From positions 1 to 64,000 of the forward strand of contig CALSSE010000004.1 in the NCBI GenBank assembly GCA_943788935.1: a stretch of 64,000 nt of DNA, read 5' to 3'. Made by a program: the position numbers and the translations under genes. This DNA is from an uncultured bacterium. GTDB lineage: Bacteria; Myxococcota_A; Bradymonadia; UBA7976; VGTA01. Each line of letters begins with the position of its first letter. The first letter of the stretch is position 1. Positions 17,648 to 26,352 of this stretch are shown here, in pieces. The notes under the pieces were generated by a model, which ran no database searches, was not told the DNA's origin, and worked only from the letters and a program-made list of their open reading frames with translations.

Positions 17648-20404
17648 TCAGTAGACACAGGCGATTACGGCAATGTCGCCGGAATTCTCTAGGGGACCCC
17701 AACCAGATAAATAACCTCGAGCGGCGCATAACCGACTGATAGCTGCATTACAACTAGGTCCGATTCGCTCGCCCCCCTGATGACAATCCCCATGCTGTTG
17801 GGAGAGCTCAGTATAGGTAGTACTGATAATGTCAGCCTCAGGGACACAAGCGATCCCAGCGCTGGTTTGGCTCCTCTCACGAGGACCGAAGCCGGTGCCT
17901 TGTCCTGTTTGATTGCAATGACGATGAATGGCGGCGTTACAGTTAGGGCCGACTCCTTCGCGCTGACCATCACACACATCATGACGAGAAGAGAGCTCCG
18001 CATAGCTTACTTGCTGTCCGCGGATCATGCTCTCAGGTAAGCAGAGGACGACGATTGACTGCCAGCCGCTCTCTATAGGACCCACCCCAGAGCCTCCACA
18101 GCCTAAAGAGCTACAGTAGCGGTTGATCGCTGCATTACAGCTGCTTTGATCACGCTGATTGGCTCGACACCCATCATGGAGACCGCTGAGCACCTCAAAG
18201 GATACATCATGAAGCGACGAGGTGACCTCTTCATCGATCTCTCCATCACAGTCATTATCTTCACCGTCACAGCGCTCCGCTGAGCTCTGAAGCGATTCAT
18301 CAATCTCTCCATCACAGTCATTATCTTCACCGTCACACACCTCAGGGGGAGCGTCACCGATATCGCATTCGCTCCACCCTCCATCGAGGCAGATCTGGAC
18401 GCCAGTGGCGTCACAGCGATCTTGACAGCTCCGAATGATCCCCTCATCGATCTCTCCATCACAGTCATTATCTTCACCATCGCAGCGTTCGACCCCACCA
18501 CATCCCTCGATTGATATCTCTTGACCCTCTTCATTACGTTCGGGCTGATGGGGAGAGAGCAGTCTAAACCCATCGCTCATCACGATGGAGAGTAATAGTG
18601 ATTTAAAGCGATAAGCGCCCTCAGCGATAAAGCGCTCATCGAGTTGGTCGATGAGTGGATACTCATCAAAGCCTTCTAAATGACCGACCGCATAGCGATA
18701 GAGCCTCTTGGTCATACAGCTTGAGAAATAAGGCGAATCAGCGACCGCCTGTCCTAGCTCGACCGCTCCATCGAATGAGAGTCCGTCCAAAGCGCCTGAA
18801 CTGTCGATGGGTAGACCATTATCAAGCTCTCGCCATCGCCCGATAGGATCGAAGCGCTCGAGAGGATAGCCGAGGGGGTCCATAAGCTGATGACAGCCAG
18901 CGCATTGAGGGTCAGTAGCGTGACGCTCTAAGCGTTGTCTCAAGGTCTGTACTTCTCCTTCAACAGGGTCCTCTAACTCGGTGACGACTCCCTCTGGAGG
19001 TGGAGGGACGTCCTGACAGAGCAGACCACTACGGATAAAGCGTCCCCTAAAGGTCGGCGAGTTTACCGTCGCGTGGGAAAAGAGCGCTAAAGGAGCAGCG
19101 CGACCGAGGAGTCCCCCTCGCGGATATTGATCGGGGAGGGTCACCGAGACTCGCTCTCCGGTTGCGAGCGTTTGGGGAAGTGACACCCCATACAGCTCGG
19201 CGAGCTCTTGATCAACGCTGCTCTCTGTTGAGGTGAGGAGCTCACGGAAGTCGGCGTCTCGATCAAATACCACCGAGGTGAAGAGGTCCATCACTTCATT
19301 GTGCATGGACGCTCTTAGGGAGGGGGTAAAACTAGGGAATCGCTCGGCGTTCTTACTAACAGTCTCTAAATAACCGAGACCCATTAACTCTTCGAAGTAC
19401 CCTCTAAATCGATGAATCGCTCGTGGGTCGTCCAAGAGCCTGAGGGCCTCGGCCCTGAGACCCTCATCGGTCACAAGTCGCTGGGCTTGGGCGGCGCTGA
19501 GGAGCTCTTCATCAGGCCCCGTCCCCCATAACAGATAAGAGAGTCGAGAGGCCATCTCGTAATTCGTGTATCGCCATATCTGTTGAGGATCATCGTTCCT
19601 CTCTGGCGATGTAGACTCTCCCACCTCAACCCTAAAGGCGAAGTCAGGGGATTGTAAGAGCGCCGCCACTATGCCTGTGACCGCTTTATAGTGCGTGGAG
19701 CGGGTCGTTGAGTCTCCTCTTAACAATTGGTAGAGTCCTAAGAGCCGATCCACCTCAACGACCTCTAGCGGTCTTCGCCATAACATCAAACCTAATTCTA
19801 GAATACTAGAACGGAGACAGGCGGGTTGAGCCCACTCACCTGTGTCATCCAATCTTAAAGGGCAGGGGAAATGAACCGAGAGCAGCGCTTCATCCATTCT
19901 AAGCTGATCGGCGACCTCCCAAGCGAGCGTCTCTAACTGTTCGGTGAGTAGCGGGGAGATGGTGAGTTCACTGTTAGCGACCCTCACGAACCCATGTAGT
20001 GAGGTGTCTTGCTCGATGGTGACGGCTGGAGAGAGGCCAAAGACACTGTAGACGCTAGCTAGAAGCTCTGTTGATGACAGCCTATGTAGCGTCGCTGGCG
20101 CGGGGATGAACGTTGCTGAGTTGGGTCTGCCTATGGTCTCTTCGCCAGCGCTTGCCTCTTCGCCAGCGCTTGCCTCTTCGCCAGCGCTTGCCTCTTCGCC
20201 AGCATTCATGGGCTGAATCACTGATTGATCCCCTGCAAGAGGTCCTGGTTCTCCAGGGAATGACGGCGGAGTACTCCGTGAACATCCACTATAGAGGAAG
20301 AATAATAACAGAACTACTACTCTGAGTGGGCCTCTACAATATATAGGATATAAGATCTGTAGAGCGTTGAAGGATCTTTGTTTTATGATGTTTAGTCGCT
20401 GCAT
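17648..20404 (-). CDS. DUF1592/DUF1588 lipoprotein with MopE motifs and three C-terminal repeats
   Basis: The 918-residue protein carries a lipoprotein-type signal (LYSGCSR), then a spacer with AGEEAS units. Residues ~90-620 match the DUF1587-DUF1592-DUF1588-DUF1585 series: LHRLSSTELLASVYSVFGLS, NYEMASRLSYLLWGTGPD, GGLLGRAAPLALFSHATVNS and CAGCHQLMDPLGYPLERFDP, which includes a CxxCH motif, and finally a SCMTKRLYRYAVGH-type end. Three CDGEDNDCDGEIDE acidic motifs (MopE-like, probably metal binding) follow. The last ~180 residues are three homologous repeats built around GPxCNAAIxRxC. It is the first gene of an operon with the DUF1552 protein. A nine-copy 13-bp repeat ends seven bases before the ATG. 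Confidence 0.9.
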   Translation of the reverse strand: MQRLNIIKQRSFNALQILYPIYCRGPLRVVVLLLFFLYSGCSRSTPPSFPGEPGPLAGDQSVIQPMNAGEEASAGEEASAGEEASAGEETIGRPNSATFIPAPATLHRLSSTELLASVYSVFGLSPAVTIEQDTSLHGFVRVANSELTISPLLTEQLETLAWEVADQLRMDEALLSVHFPCPLRLDDTGEWAQPACLRSSILELGLMLWRRPLEVVEVDRLLGLYQLLRGDSTTRSTHYKAVTGIVAALLQSPDFAFRVEVGESTSPERNDDPQQIWRYTNYEMASRLSYLLWGTGPDEELLSAAQAQRLVTDEGLRAEALRLLDDPRAIHRFRGYFEELMGLGYLETVSKNAERFPSFTPSLRASMHNEVMDLFTSVVFDRDADFRELLTSTESSVDQELAELYGVSLPQTLATGERVSVTLPDQYPRGGLLGRAAPLALFSHATVNSPTFRGRFIRSGLLCQDVPPPPEGVVTELEDPVEGEVQTLRQRLERHATDPQCAGCHQLMDPLGYPLERFDPIGRWRELDNGLPIDSSGALDGLSFDGAVELGQAVADSPYFSSCMTKRLYRYAVGHLEGFDEYPLIDQLDERFIAEGAYRFKSLLLSIVMSDGFRLLSPHQPERNEEGQEISIEGCGGVERCDGEDNDCDGEIDEGIIRSCQDRCDATGVQICLDGGWSECDIGDAPPEVCDGEDNDCDGEIDESLQSSAERCDGEDNDCDGEIDEEVTSSLHDVSFEVLSGLHDGCRANQRDQSSCNAAINRYCSSLGCGGSGVGPIESGWQSIVVLCLPESMIRGQQVSYAELSSRHDVCDGQREGVGPNCNAAIHRHCNQTGQGTGFGPRERSQTSAGIACVPEADIISTTYTELSQQHGDCHQGGERIGPSCNAAISRLCAARGYLSGWGPLENSGDIAVIACVY

Positions 20405-20410
20405 AATCTC

Positions 20411-20527
20411 TCTATGTACTTACTCTATGTACTTACTCTATGTACTTACTCTATGTACTTACTCTATGTACTTACTCTATGTACTTACTCTATGTACTTA
20501 CTCTATGTACTTACTCTATGTACTTAC
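20411..20527. repeat. Nine perfect 13-bp tandem repeats upstream of the DUF1592 gene
   Basis: TCTATGTACTTAC is repeated nine times without a mismatch; the array ends seven bases before the minus-strand ATG at 20404. On the coding strand the last unit runs into GAGAGATT, the only Shine-Dalgarno-like stretch. A perfect array implies recent expansion and probable copy-number variation in the leader or promoter. Confidence 0.97.
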
Positions 20528-20685
20528 TCTATAGCTATATTTGAGATCTAGTTCATTCTTGCCATAAGTATTTGATCTTTAGTTGCAAGTGCCCGGACAG
20601 CTAGGTTTCAGTTGATCTGAGCAGCACTCTATGCGGGTTAGTGAGTAGCACATGCATACCATACTTAATTCTACTAGCGTCTAGG

Positions 20686-21600
20686 CTATGCTTTTCGCTC
20701 TAAGATTACCTCACAGGTCTGCTTGAAGGCCTCCCGCCAATTCTCCGATGAATATCGCTCTCGATCTGTAAAGTCGACTTTACGAGAGCAGATGGTAGAG
20801 AGCTCGAAGTCGAGGTCGACTAACCGCTCTACTTGGCACATTAATCGATCAAAAGCGTGCTCTGAATTAGCGTTATACTCAAACATGAGCAAGAGCTGCT
20901 CAGTGCGCTGGAGATCAAGCCACTCTAAAAGCTCTTCAATGAGTACGGACTCATGCCCTTCGACATCCATCTTAATCGCTACTCTCTGTTGATCTATAAG
21001 CTCGGTATTGAGTACTTCAGAGAGCTTTTGACAAGGAACATCGAGGATAAATGAGCTGTCATCGAGAAAGTACTCCGGCGTCTCATTTCCCTCTTCAACG
21101 AGTCGGTTTCCCCCAGAGTATTGGGGGTTAATCCTCATCTGTAAGATCTCGTTGCTCGCAGAAACGGCCCGGTCGATTACCTTGACCTGTTTATGGTCGC
21201 GAAAGGAGCGGCGTAGACAGCGAGCGACGATAGGATTGGCCTCGATCGCTAAAGTGTGAGACGCAGCGCTTAAGCTCCCAGTGACGAATTCTCCGTAGTT
21301 GGCACCAATGTCTACATATTGCTGATAGCCTCCCTCAGAAACGAGCTTAAAAAACTCCTTTATTTTGTGATCTTGAGTATGGCGGTCGATCAGCATGCAG
21401 CGATAATCAGCGCTAGAGACATAGAGTCTTTGTTCTCGGTCATCGACCGGGGATCGATAAGGGATCACTCGCTCTTCTGGGTGATCTCCCGGTGGGAGAG
21501 AGTCGATATATTGGGTAAACTGTTTGAGTCTTCGGGATGTCTTCCACCGACTCTTGAGAGAGCTCAATACACTTTGTCTGCTTGTTGTTTTAGCGCTCAC
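20686..21600 (-). CDS. FkbM family methyltransferase
   Basis: The 304-residue protein contains the FkbM SAM-dependent methyltransferase core. The glycine-rich loop is YVDIGANYGEFVTGSL, followed by the acidic strand LAIEANPIVARCLRRSF, VKVIDRAVSAS, and the family hallmark VAIKMDVEGHESVLIE. FkbM enzymes O-methylate polyketides or sugars of surface polysaccharides; the substrate is unknown here. The start is GTG at 21600 with AAGGAG upstream. It is divergent from the SLC12-like transporter across a 229-bp gap. The N-terminal ~60 residues are basic and outside the core. No secretion signal is seen, so it acts in the cytosol. Confidence 0.88.
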   Translation of the reverse strand: MSAKTTSRQSVLSSLKSRWKTSRRLKQFTQYIDSLPPGDHPEERVIPYRSPVDDREQRLYVSSADYRCMLIDRHTQDHKIKEFFKLVSEGGYQQYVDIGANYGEFVTGSLSAASHTLAIEANPIVARCLRRSFRDHKQVKVIDRAVSASNEILQMRINPQYSGGNRLVEEGNETPEYFLDDSSFILDVPCQKLSEVLNTELIDQQRVAIKMDVEGHESVLIEELLEWLDLQRTEQLLLMFEYNANSEHAFDRLMCQVERLVDLDFELSTICSRKVDFTDRERYSSENWREAFKQTCEVILERKA

Positions 21601-21829
21601 AGAGCTTCTCCTTAACGATGATTGGCGACAGCTTAAGATGTCACATAAGAGGGAATGACTTTAGTTTCAAGAGCTTTCGATGTTTGTCCATGACTCAACC
21701 GAGTGAAGCCTTGCAAAAAGTGATCGATTCAGACAGTCTCACCCTAAACGTACCCTTTAGCGATAATAGAAATAAGCTCTCGTGAAGAGCTTGATGTCTT
21801 TTGGCCAGCCCCTTATGACACTTATATGA

Positions 21830-24094
21830 GTGAGTATGTCTACAGATACCAACGAACGCATCGCTCTACAAGGTCATCAGTTCGGTACTTTTGGCGGGGT
21901 TTTTACCCCCTCGATGTTGACCATTCTCGGCGTTGTTCTCTTTATGAGCGCCGGCGGAGTGATCGGACAGGCCGGTATCTATTCAAGTATTTTGATTTTA
22001 GTCATCGCCAAGAGCATCACCCTCCTCACGGGCGCCTCAATCGCTGCCATCTCTACGAATGCTCAGGTCAAGGGAGGGGGGGCTTACTTTCTGATCTCCC
22101 GATCATTAGGGCCTGAATCAGGAGGAGCGATTGGACTCACCCTCTTTCTCGCCCAGGCACTCTCGGTTCCCTTTTATATTCTGGGCTTCACAGAAGCGCT
22201 CACTCTCGCCTTTCCATCCGCGCAAGGTTTCTTTGAGCTGATCGCTTATTCGACGACTGCTTGTTTATTATTACTTAACCTCCTCGGCGCGAGCTGGGCG
22301 ATCAGAGCTCAATACTTTATCCTCGCCGCGCTGGCTGTCGCCATCGTTATCTTCTTTGGGGGCGCTCTCTCTCATTTCAGCTATGACCGATTGATCAGCA
22401 ATTGGGACTCAAGCTACTCTTCGGTGGGGGGACAGAGCATGAGCTTTTGGGGAGTATTCGCGATCTATTTCCCGGCGGTGACCGGGATCATGACCGGCGT
22501 AAATATGTCGGGTGACCTCAAAGAGCCGAGCGTCTCTATCCCTAAAGGTACTTTTTACGCTATTGGGGTCGGTTTCTTGATCTATTTTATCGAGATCATT
22601 CTCTGTGGTGGCGCTCAAACGAGAGCTCAGCTCAAGGGAGACTTTTACCCTACATTACTAGATCAATCTCTCTTTGGGATGACCTTCATCGTCGTCATTG
22701 GGGTGTTCGCCGCCTCTATCTCTAGCGCGCTCGGCTCTCTGATGGGGGCTCCGAGGATCTTACAAGCGCTCGCTAGAGATGATATCTTCAGAACGCTCAC
22801 TCCTTTTGGACAGGGCATTGGGAGAGAAGATGAGCCGAGACGAGGCTTATGGCTGACTACCGCTCTTACTGTGGTGGTCTTGTGGTGGGCGATGGGACAA
22901 AAAGAACAAGGAGGAGAAGCTCTCAATATCGTAGGCTCTATCCTCACCATGTTCTTCCTCTATGCTTATGGGATGACAAATATAGCGGCCTTCGCGGAGT
23001 CATTTAGCCGAAATCCATCATTTCGACCTCGATTTAGACTCTTTCACTGGTCGACGGCTCTCTTAGGGACCTTGGGTTGCTTCATGGCGGCGCTACTGAT
23101 CCAATGGCAGATCGCTCTAGTGTCGATCGCCATCATCTTAGCGCTCTTTCTTTATGTGAAGCAGAGAGTGCTATCGACGACCTATGGAGATGTTCGACGG
23201 GGCTTTTATTATTCTCGTATGAGAGAGAACCTCCTCAAGTTGAGTGGGCAGCCTAATCATCCAAAAAACTGGCGACCGAATACCTTAGTTTTCAGCGGTA
23301 ACCCACACAATCGTAGGGCATTGACTCAATATGCGTTGTGGTTAGAGAGTCATCGGGGAGTGGCGACTTTGGTAGAGATCATTGCTGGACCTTTCAATGA
23401 GGGGATGAGTAAGCGTCAAGAGGCCTGTGATCGACTAGAGCACTTTATCAAGTCTCATCGCTTCGAGGCCTTCTCTGATGTCTTGGTCACCGAAGACTTC
23501 GACCAGGGAGCTCTCTCTCTGATTCAGAGTCATGCTCTCGGGCCACTAAAGCCTAACTTACTCATGTTGGGTTGGCCCACTTCATCGGCTCGCGCCCACC
23601 CGCTATTTCATCTCATTAAGGTCGCTCGGCAGCTCTCCTTAAGCAGTGTTGTACTGATCGATCGTGGTCTCCCCCTCGCTGGCGCGAACACCATGAAACG
23701 GGTAGATATTTGGTGGAGGGGTCAAGAAAATGGCTCTCTCATGCTGATCCTCACTTATCTGCTTTGTCATAATATTGAGTGGTCCAAACATCATGTTCGG
23801 GTGTTAAGAGCGGTAAATAGCACAGCTGAACACGATGAAGCGCGAGATGAAATCGAATCGATCCTCTATGAATCAAGGATTCGTGGCGAAGCTAAAGTGG
23901 TCACAACTCAGGGCGACTTTAAGCAAACTCTCCGTCAAGAGTCTCAAGACGCGACGGTAGTGTTTTTAGGATTTAATATCGAGCGAGATGACTTCGACGC
24001 TGCCGAGACTCACGCTTACTTCTCGGAGTTACTTAGCGGCTTACCGACGACGCTCCTCGTACAGAGCTCAGGTGAAGCTGATCTGTTCGTGTAG
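21830..24094 (+). CDS. SLC12-like (cation-chloride cotransporter / APC superfamily) transporter
   Basis: The 754-residue protein has 12 predicted membrane helices in its first ~460 residues, opening with FGTFGGVFTPSMLTILGVVL and VKGGGAYFLISRSLGPESGG. It also has FPAVTGIMTGVNMSGDLKEP. These match bacterial cation-chloride cotransporter relatives within the amino acid-polyamine-organocation superfamily. The soluble C-terminal ~290 residues resemble the regulatory domain of SLC12 proteins (PNTLVFSGNPHNRRALTQYA, LLMLGWPTSS). Chloride-coupled potassium or sodium transport is likely but the ions are not determinable. The start may be GTG 21830 or ATG 21836; no strong ribosome site distinguishes them. 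Confidence 0.85.
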   Translation: MSMSTDTNERIALQGHQFGTFGGVFTPSMLTILGVVLFMSAGGVIGQAGIYSSILILVIAKSITLLTGASIAAISTNAQVKGGGAYFLISRSLGPESGGAIGLTLFLAQALSVPFYILGFTEALTLAFPSAQGFFELIAYSTTACLLLLNLLGASWAIRAQYFILAALAVAIVIFFGGALSHFSYDRLISNWDSSYSSVGGQSMSFWGVFAIYFPAVTGIMTGVNMSGDLKEPSVSIPKGTFYAIGVGFLIYFIEIILCGGAQTRAQLKGDFYPTLLDQSLFGMTFIVVIGVFAASISSALGSLMGAPRILQALARDDIFRTLTPFGQGIGREDEPRRGLWLTTALTVVVLWWAMGQKEQGGEALNIVGSILTMFFLYAYGMTNIAAFAESFSRNPSFRPRFRLFHWSTALLGTLGCFMAALLIQWQIALVSIAIILALFLYVKQRVLSTTYGDVRRGFYYSRMRENLLKLSGQPNHPKNWRPNTLVFSGNPHNRRALTQYALWLESHRGVATLVEIIAGPFNEGMSKRQEACDRLEHFIKSHRFEAFSDVLVTEDFDQGALSLIQSHALGPLKPNLLMLGWPTSSARAHPLFHLIKVARQLSLSSVVLIDRGLPLAGANTMKRVDIWWRGQENGSLMLILTYLLCHNIEWSKHHVRVLRAVNSTAEHDEARDEIESILYESRIRGEAKVVTTQGDFKQTLRQESQDATVVFLGFNIERDDFDAAETHAYFSELLSGLPTTLLVQSSGEADLFV

Positions 24095-24110
24095 TGGATG
24101 ATGTAGGCGC

Positions 24111-24188
24111 AGAGAGCGATAGTCTCAGCGGGGAGAGAGCGATAGTCTCAGCGGGGAGAGAGCGATAGTCTCAGCGGGAAGAGAGCGA
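24111..24188. repeat. Three 23-bp tandem units plus a partial unit between convergent genes
   Basis: AGAGAGCGATAGTCTCAGCG plus three final bases is repeated three times, followed by a nine-base partial copy. The array occupies the gap between the transporter stop and the ygfZ stop. It overlaps the ygfZ TGA at 24171-24173, so copy changes would move or alter the ygfZ 3' end. Confidence 0.95.
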
Positions 24189-25199
24189 GATCGAGATCGA
24201 GAGGGTGTCTTTAGGGTCGCTCTTCTCACCCTCGCTCTTTACCATATAATCATGTGATGCTCCATCGAGGAGGACTTTACTCTTCAGTCTCGCGATCCCA
24301 AACAGAGTGATCATCTCCTTTTCTGTGTCTTTTTCTATGGGAGACACAGAGGGAGACACAGAGGGAGACAGAGAGGGAGACAGAGAGAGAGAGGTCAACT
24401 CGCCAACGATAGCAGAGGCCGAGTCAGCGGAGGAGAACAGTGAGAGAGGAGCGCCTCGATGATAAGCGTCTCTCAATGATGGTAGCTCATCTGCTCTCAA
24501 AGTCAGGTTCACCCGTTCAGTACGACGAGAGGGCTTGCCGATGGCAAGTGTCCGCTCAATGACCTCTTGACCAGGGTAACAGCCCTTCCCCTCGGTGACC
24601 CCTCTCCGTCCAACATCGAGCGGTGTCCCACCATCATATTCTCTACTTGGTAGCGGACCGCCCCAAGAGACTCGTAAATCCTCAAACTCCTCCACAGAGA
24701 GAGGGGCCAAAGCGAGAGATTGCAAAGAGGACTGTAGCGGCTCTAGTTCAGTCTTGGGGAGGACACAGAGGCCCTCATCGTCATCTGAGTCTTTAAACAG
24801 GATCAACGGAACTACCGTCCACTCATTCTTCTCTAATGAGGAGAGCTGTGGCTGCGCTTGTCCACTCCAAGAGAGGTAAACGCAAGAGTGATCGCTTAGA
24901 GGGCGAAAATTCACTCTCTCACCAAAGACGAAGTGATCGAGGGAGACTCCTAAGCTCTCAGCTCCCGTCTCGCTCACCGCGATCCATAGCTCAGGAGTCC
25001 TCTTGAGGAGCCACATAGACTCAAGTACTCGCCCTCGGTGGTCGAGAAGGAAAGCCCAAGAGCCCTCACCGCTCTCCAGTTGTTTTACGTCCAAGGTGAG
25101 GATCCTGTTGAGTAGATCTTGGCTATCTTGACCGCTTACCTCCAAGGCGTCCCAAGCGCTTACACAGTAATAAGAAGTCCGAGGGTTTACATTAGACAT
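24171..25199 (-). CDS. ygfZ: YgfZ/GcvT-domain folate-binding protein (iron-sulfur cluster and tRNA modification related)
   Basis: The 342-residue protein has the YgfZ hallmark KGCYPGQEVIERT, including the conserved Cys, and a preceding LDVGRRGVTEGKG. Upstream are DLLNRILTLDVKQLESGEG and FLLDHRGRVLESMWLL, typical of the aminomethyltransferase-like fold. YgfZ proteins bind tetrahydrofolate and support assembly or repair of certain iron-sulfur enzymes such as MiaB. An unusual insert near residues 270-295 is a low-complexity run of Ser-Leu/Val-Ser-Pro encoded by 12-bp tandem units (24345-24400). It lies in a surface loop of the C-terminal domain. The stop codon lies inside a 23-bp intergenic repeat array. 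Confidence 0.9.
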   Translation of the reverse strand: MSNVNPRTSYYCVSAWDALEVSGQDSQDLLNRILTLDVKQLESGEGSWAFLLDHRGRVLESMWLLKRTPELWIAVSETGAESLGVSLDHFVFGERVNFRPLSDHSCVYLSWSGQAQPQLSSLEKNEWTVVPLILFKDSDDDEGLCVLPKTELEPLQSSLQSLALAPLSVEEFEDLRVSWGGPLPSREYDGGTPLDVGRRGVTEGKGCYPGQEVIERTLAIGKPSRRTERVNLTLRADELPSLRDAYHRGAPLSLFSSADSASAIVGELTSLSLSPSLSPSVSPSVSPIEKDTEKEMITLFGIARLKSKVLLDGASHDYMVKSEGEKSDPKDTLSISISLSSR

Positions 25200-25417
25200 T
25201 CATCATCTCCATACTCAAGAACGAGTCTGCGCTGTTCTCAGAGAGGCTAAGGATTAAGGCGAGAGGGGCCTAGAGGAGAGGTTGGGAGAGCAGATGTAAG
25301 ATCGGTGAGTAGTCTAAACAGGACACCGACGAGGAGGTCAGAGACTAGGCAACTCATAGAATATCTGCTATAAAAGAACTCTCTATAATACACCGTGAGG
25401 ACTAGTCAGCGTTTACT

Positions 25418-26311
25418 ATGAAGTCAAGGCTCTCCCTAAGTTTATTAAGTCTGCTGAGGCCTAAAGTCTCTTCAGCAGAAGCCGATCCTCTCCGACTCGC
25501 CTCTCTCTATGTATGGACTTGTCTGTGGACTTGTCTATTCATCGGGTCCTCATCTGTCGTATATGCTCAGGTGAACGTAGAGCAAAATCGCTTGGCGGCT
25601 AAAGAAGGGTTTACCGGAAACGCTGATGCAGCGCTGACCTTAATTAGAGGAAACGTTAGCCTCACCCAAACTAGTGTGGGGGCGAAACTTAACTATACTC
25701 GAGGGATTCACACTCCTTTTGCGCAAGTAGCGCTTGATTATGGAGAGAAGGAGTCTGTCCCTTTCTTAAGTCAGTCTTATGGGCATGTCCGCTGGACCGC
25801 GATGTGGTCAAGGGCTATTGGAACGGAGACTTTCGCGCAGCTGCAAGCGAACACCTTTCGGAGCCTTATCCTTCGTCAACTTTATGGAGGTGGGGTGCGG
25901 AGTGAGCTCTGGTCATCGAGTGAGCATTCCCTCGCCATTGGAGCGGGGGCGATGTATGAGCGTGAGGTATATCGTGAGCCGGCCGGTCCCGATGGTTCGA
26001 TGGCCGTCTCCTTAGCTGAGCTTCAAGAGAGTGATGTGATTGAAAATAACCTACGACTCACTAATTATCTCTCGACCAAACACACCGTAAAATGGGACAC
26101 TGAGATCAACATTTTAGGGACCATATACTACCAGCCACGAGCAGATCAGCTTAGTGATTATCGGATCTTGTTTGATTTGAGTATCGAGATTAAATTAAGC
26201 GATCATCTGAGACTTGTTGAATCTTTAGGAGTGATGTATGACAGCGCCCCGCCTGACGATGTACAGCGAGGTGACCTCAAGAGTCTAAGCGCTCTAAGAG
26301 TCTCATTTTAA
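25418..26311 (+). CDS. DUF481-like outer-membrane beta-barrel protein
   Basis: The 297-residue product has a long N-region, then a signal peptide (LFIGSSSVVYAQV) and a mature part of alternating amphipathic strands. NAALTLIRGNVSLTQTSVGA-type strands, WSRAIGTETFAQLQANTF, RQLYGGGVRSELW, SLAIGAGAMYERE and WDTEINILGTIYYQ point to an outer-membrane barrel of the DUF481 (YdiY) kind. It ends in SALRVSF, with the C-terminal phenylalanine used by the Bam machinery. It lies 42 bp upstream of dus on the same strand but probably is not functionally related. No substrate can be inferred. Confidence 0.75.
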   Translation: MKSRLSLSLLSLLRPKVSSAEADPLRLASLYVWTCLWTCLFIGSSSVVYAQVNVEQNRLAAKEGFTGNADAALTLIRGNVSLTQTSVGAKLNYTRGIHTPFAQVALDYGEKESVPFLSQSYGHVRWTAMWSRAIGTETFAQLQANTFRSLILRQLYGGGVRSELWSSSEHSLAIGAGAMYEREVYREPAGPDGSMAVSLAELQESDVIENNLRLTNYLSTKHTVKWDTEINILGTIYYQPRADQLSDYRILFDLSIEIKLSDHLRLVESLGVMYDSAPPDDVQRGDLKSLSALRVSF

Positions 26312-26352
26312 CCTTCGATTGTCCCTTAATATCTTGTGGAGGAGGATGAAGA

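Noticed and set aside
20411..20527. CRISPR array
   Set aside because: The 13-bp units are contiguous with no spacers, and no cas gene is nearby.
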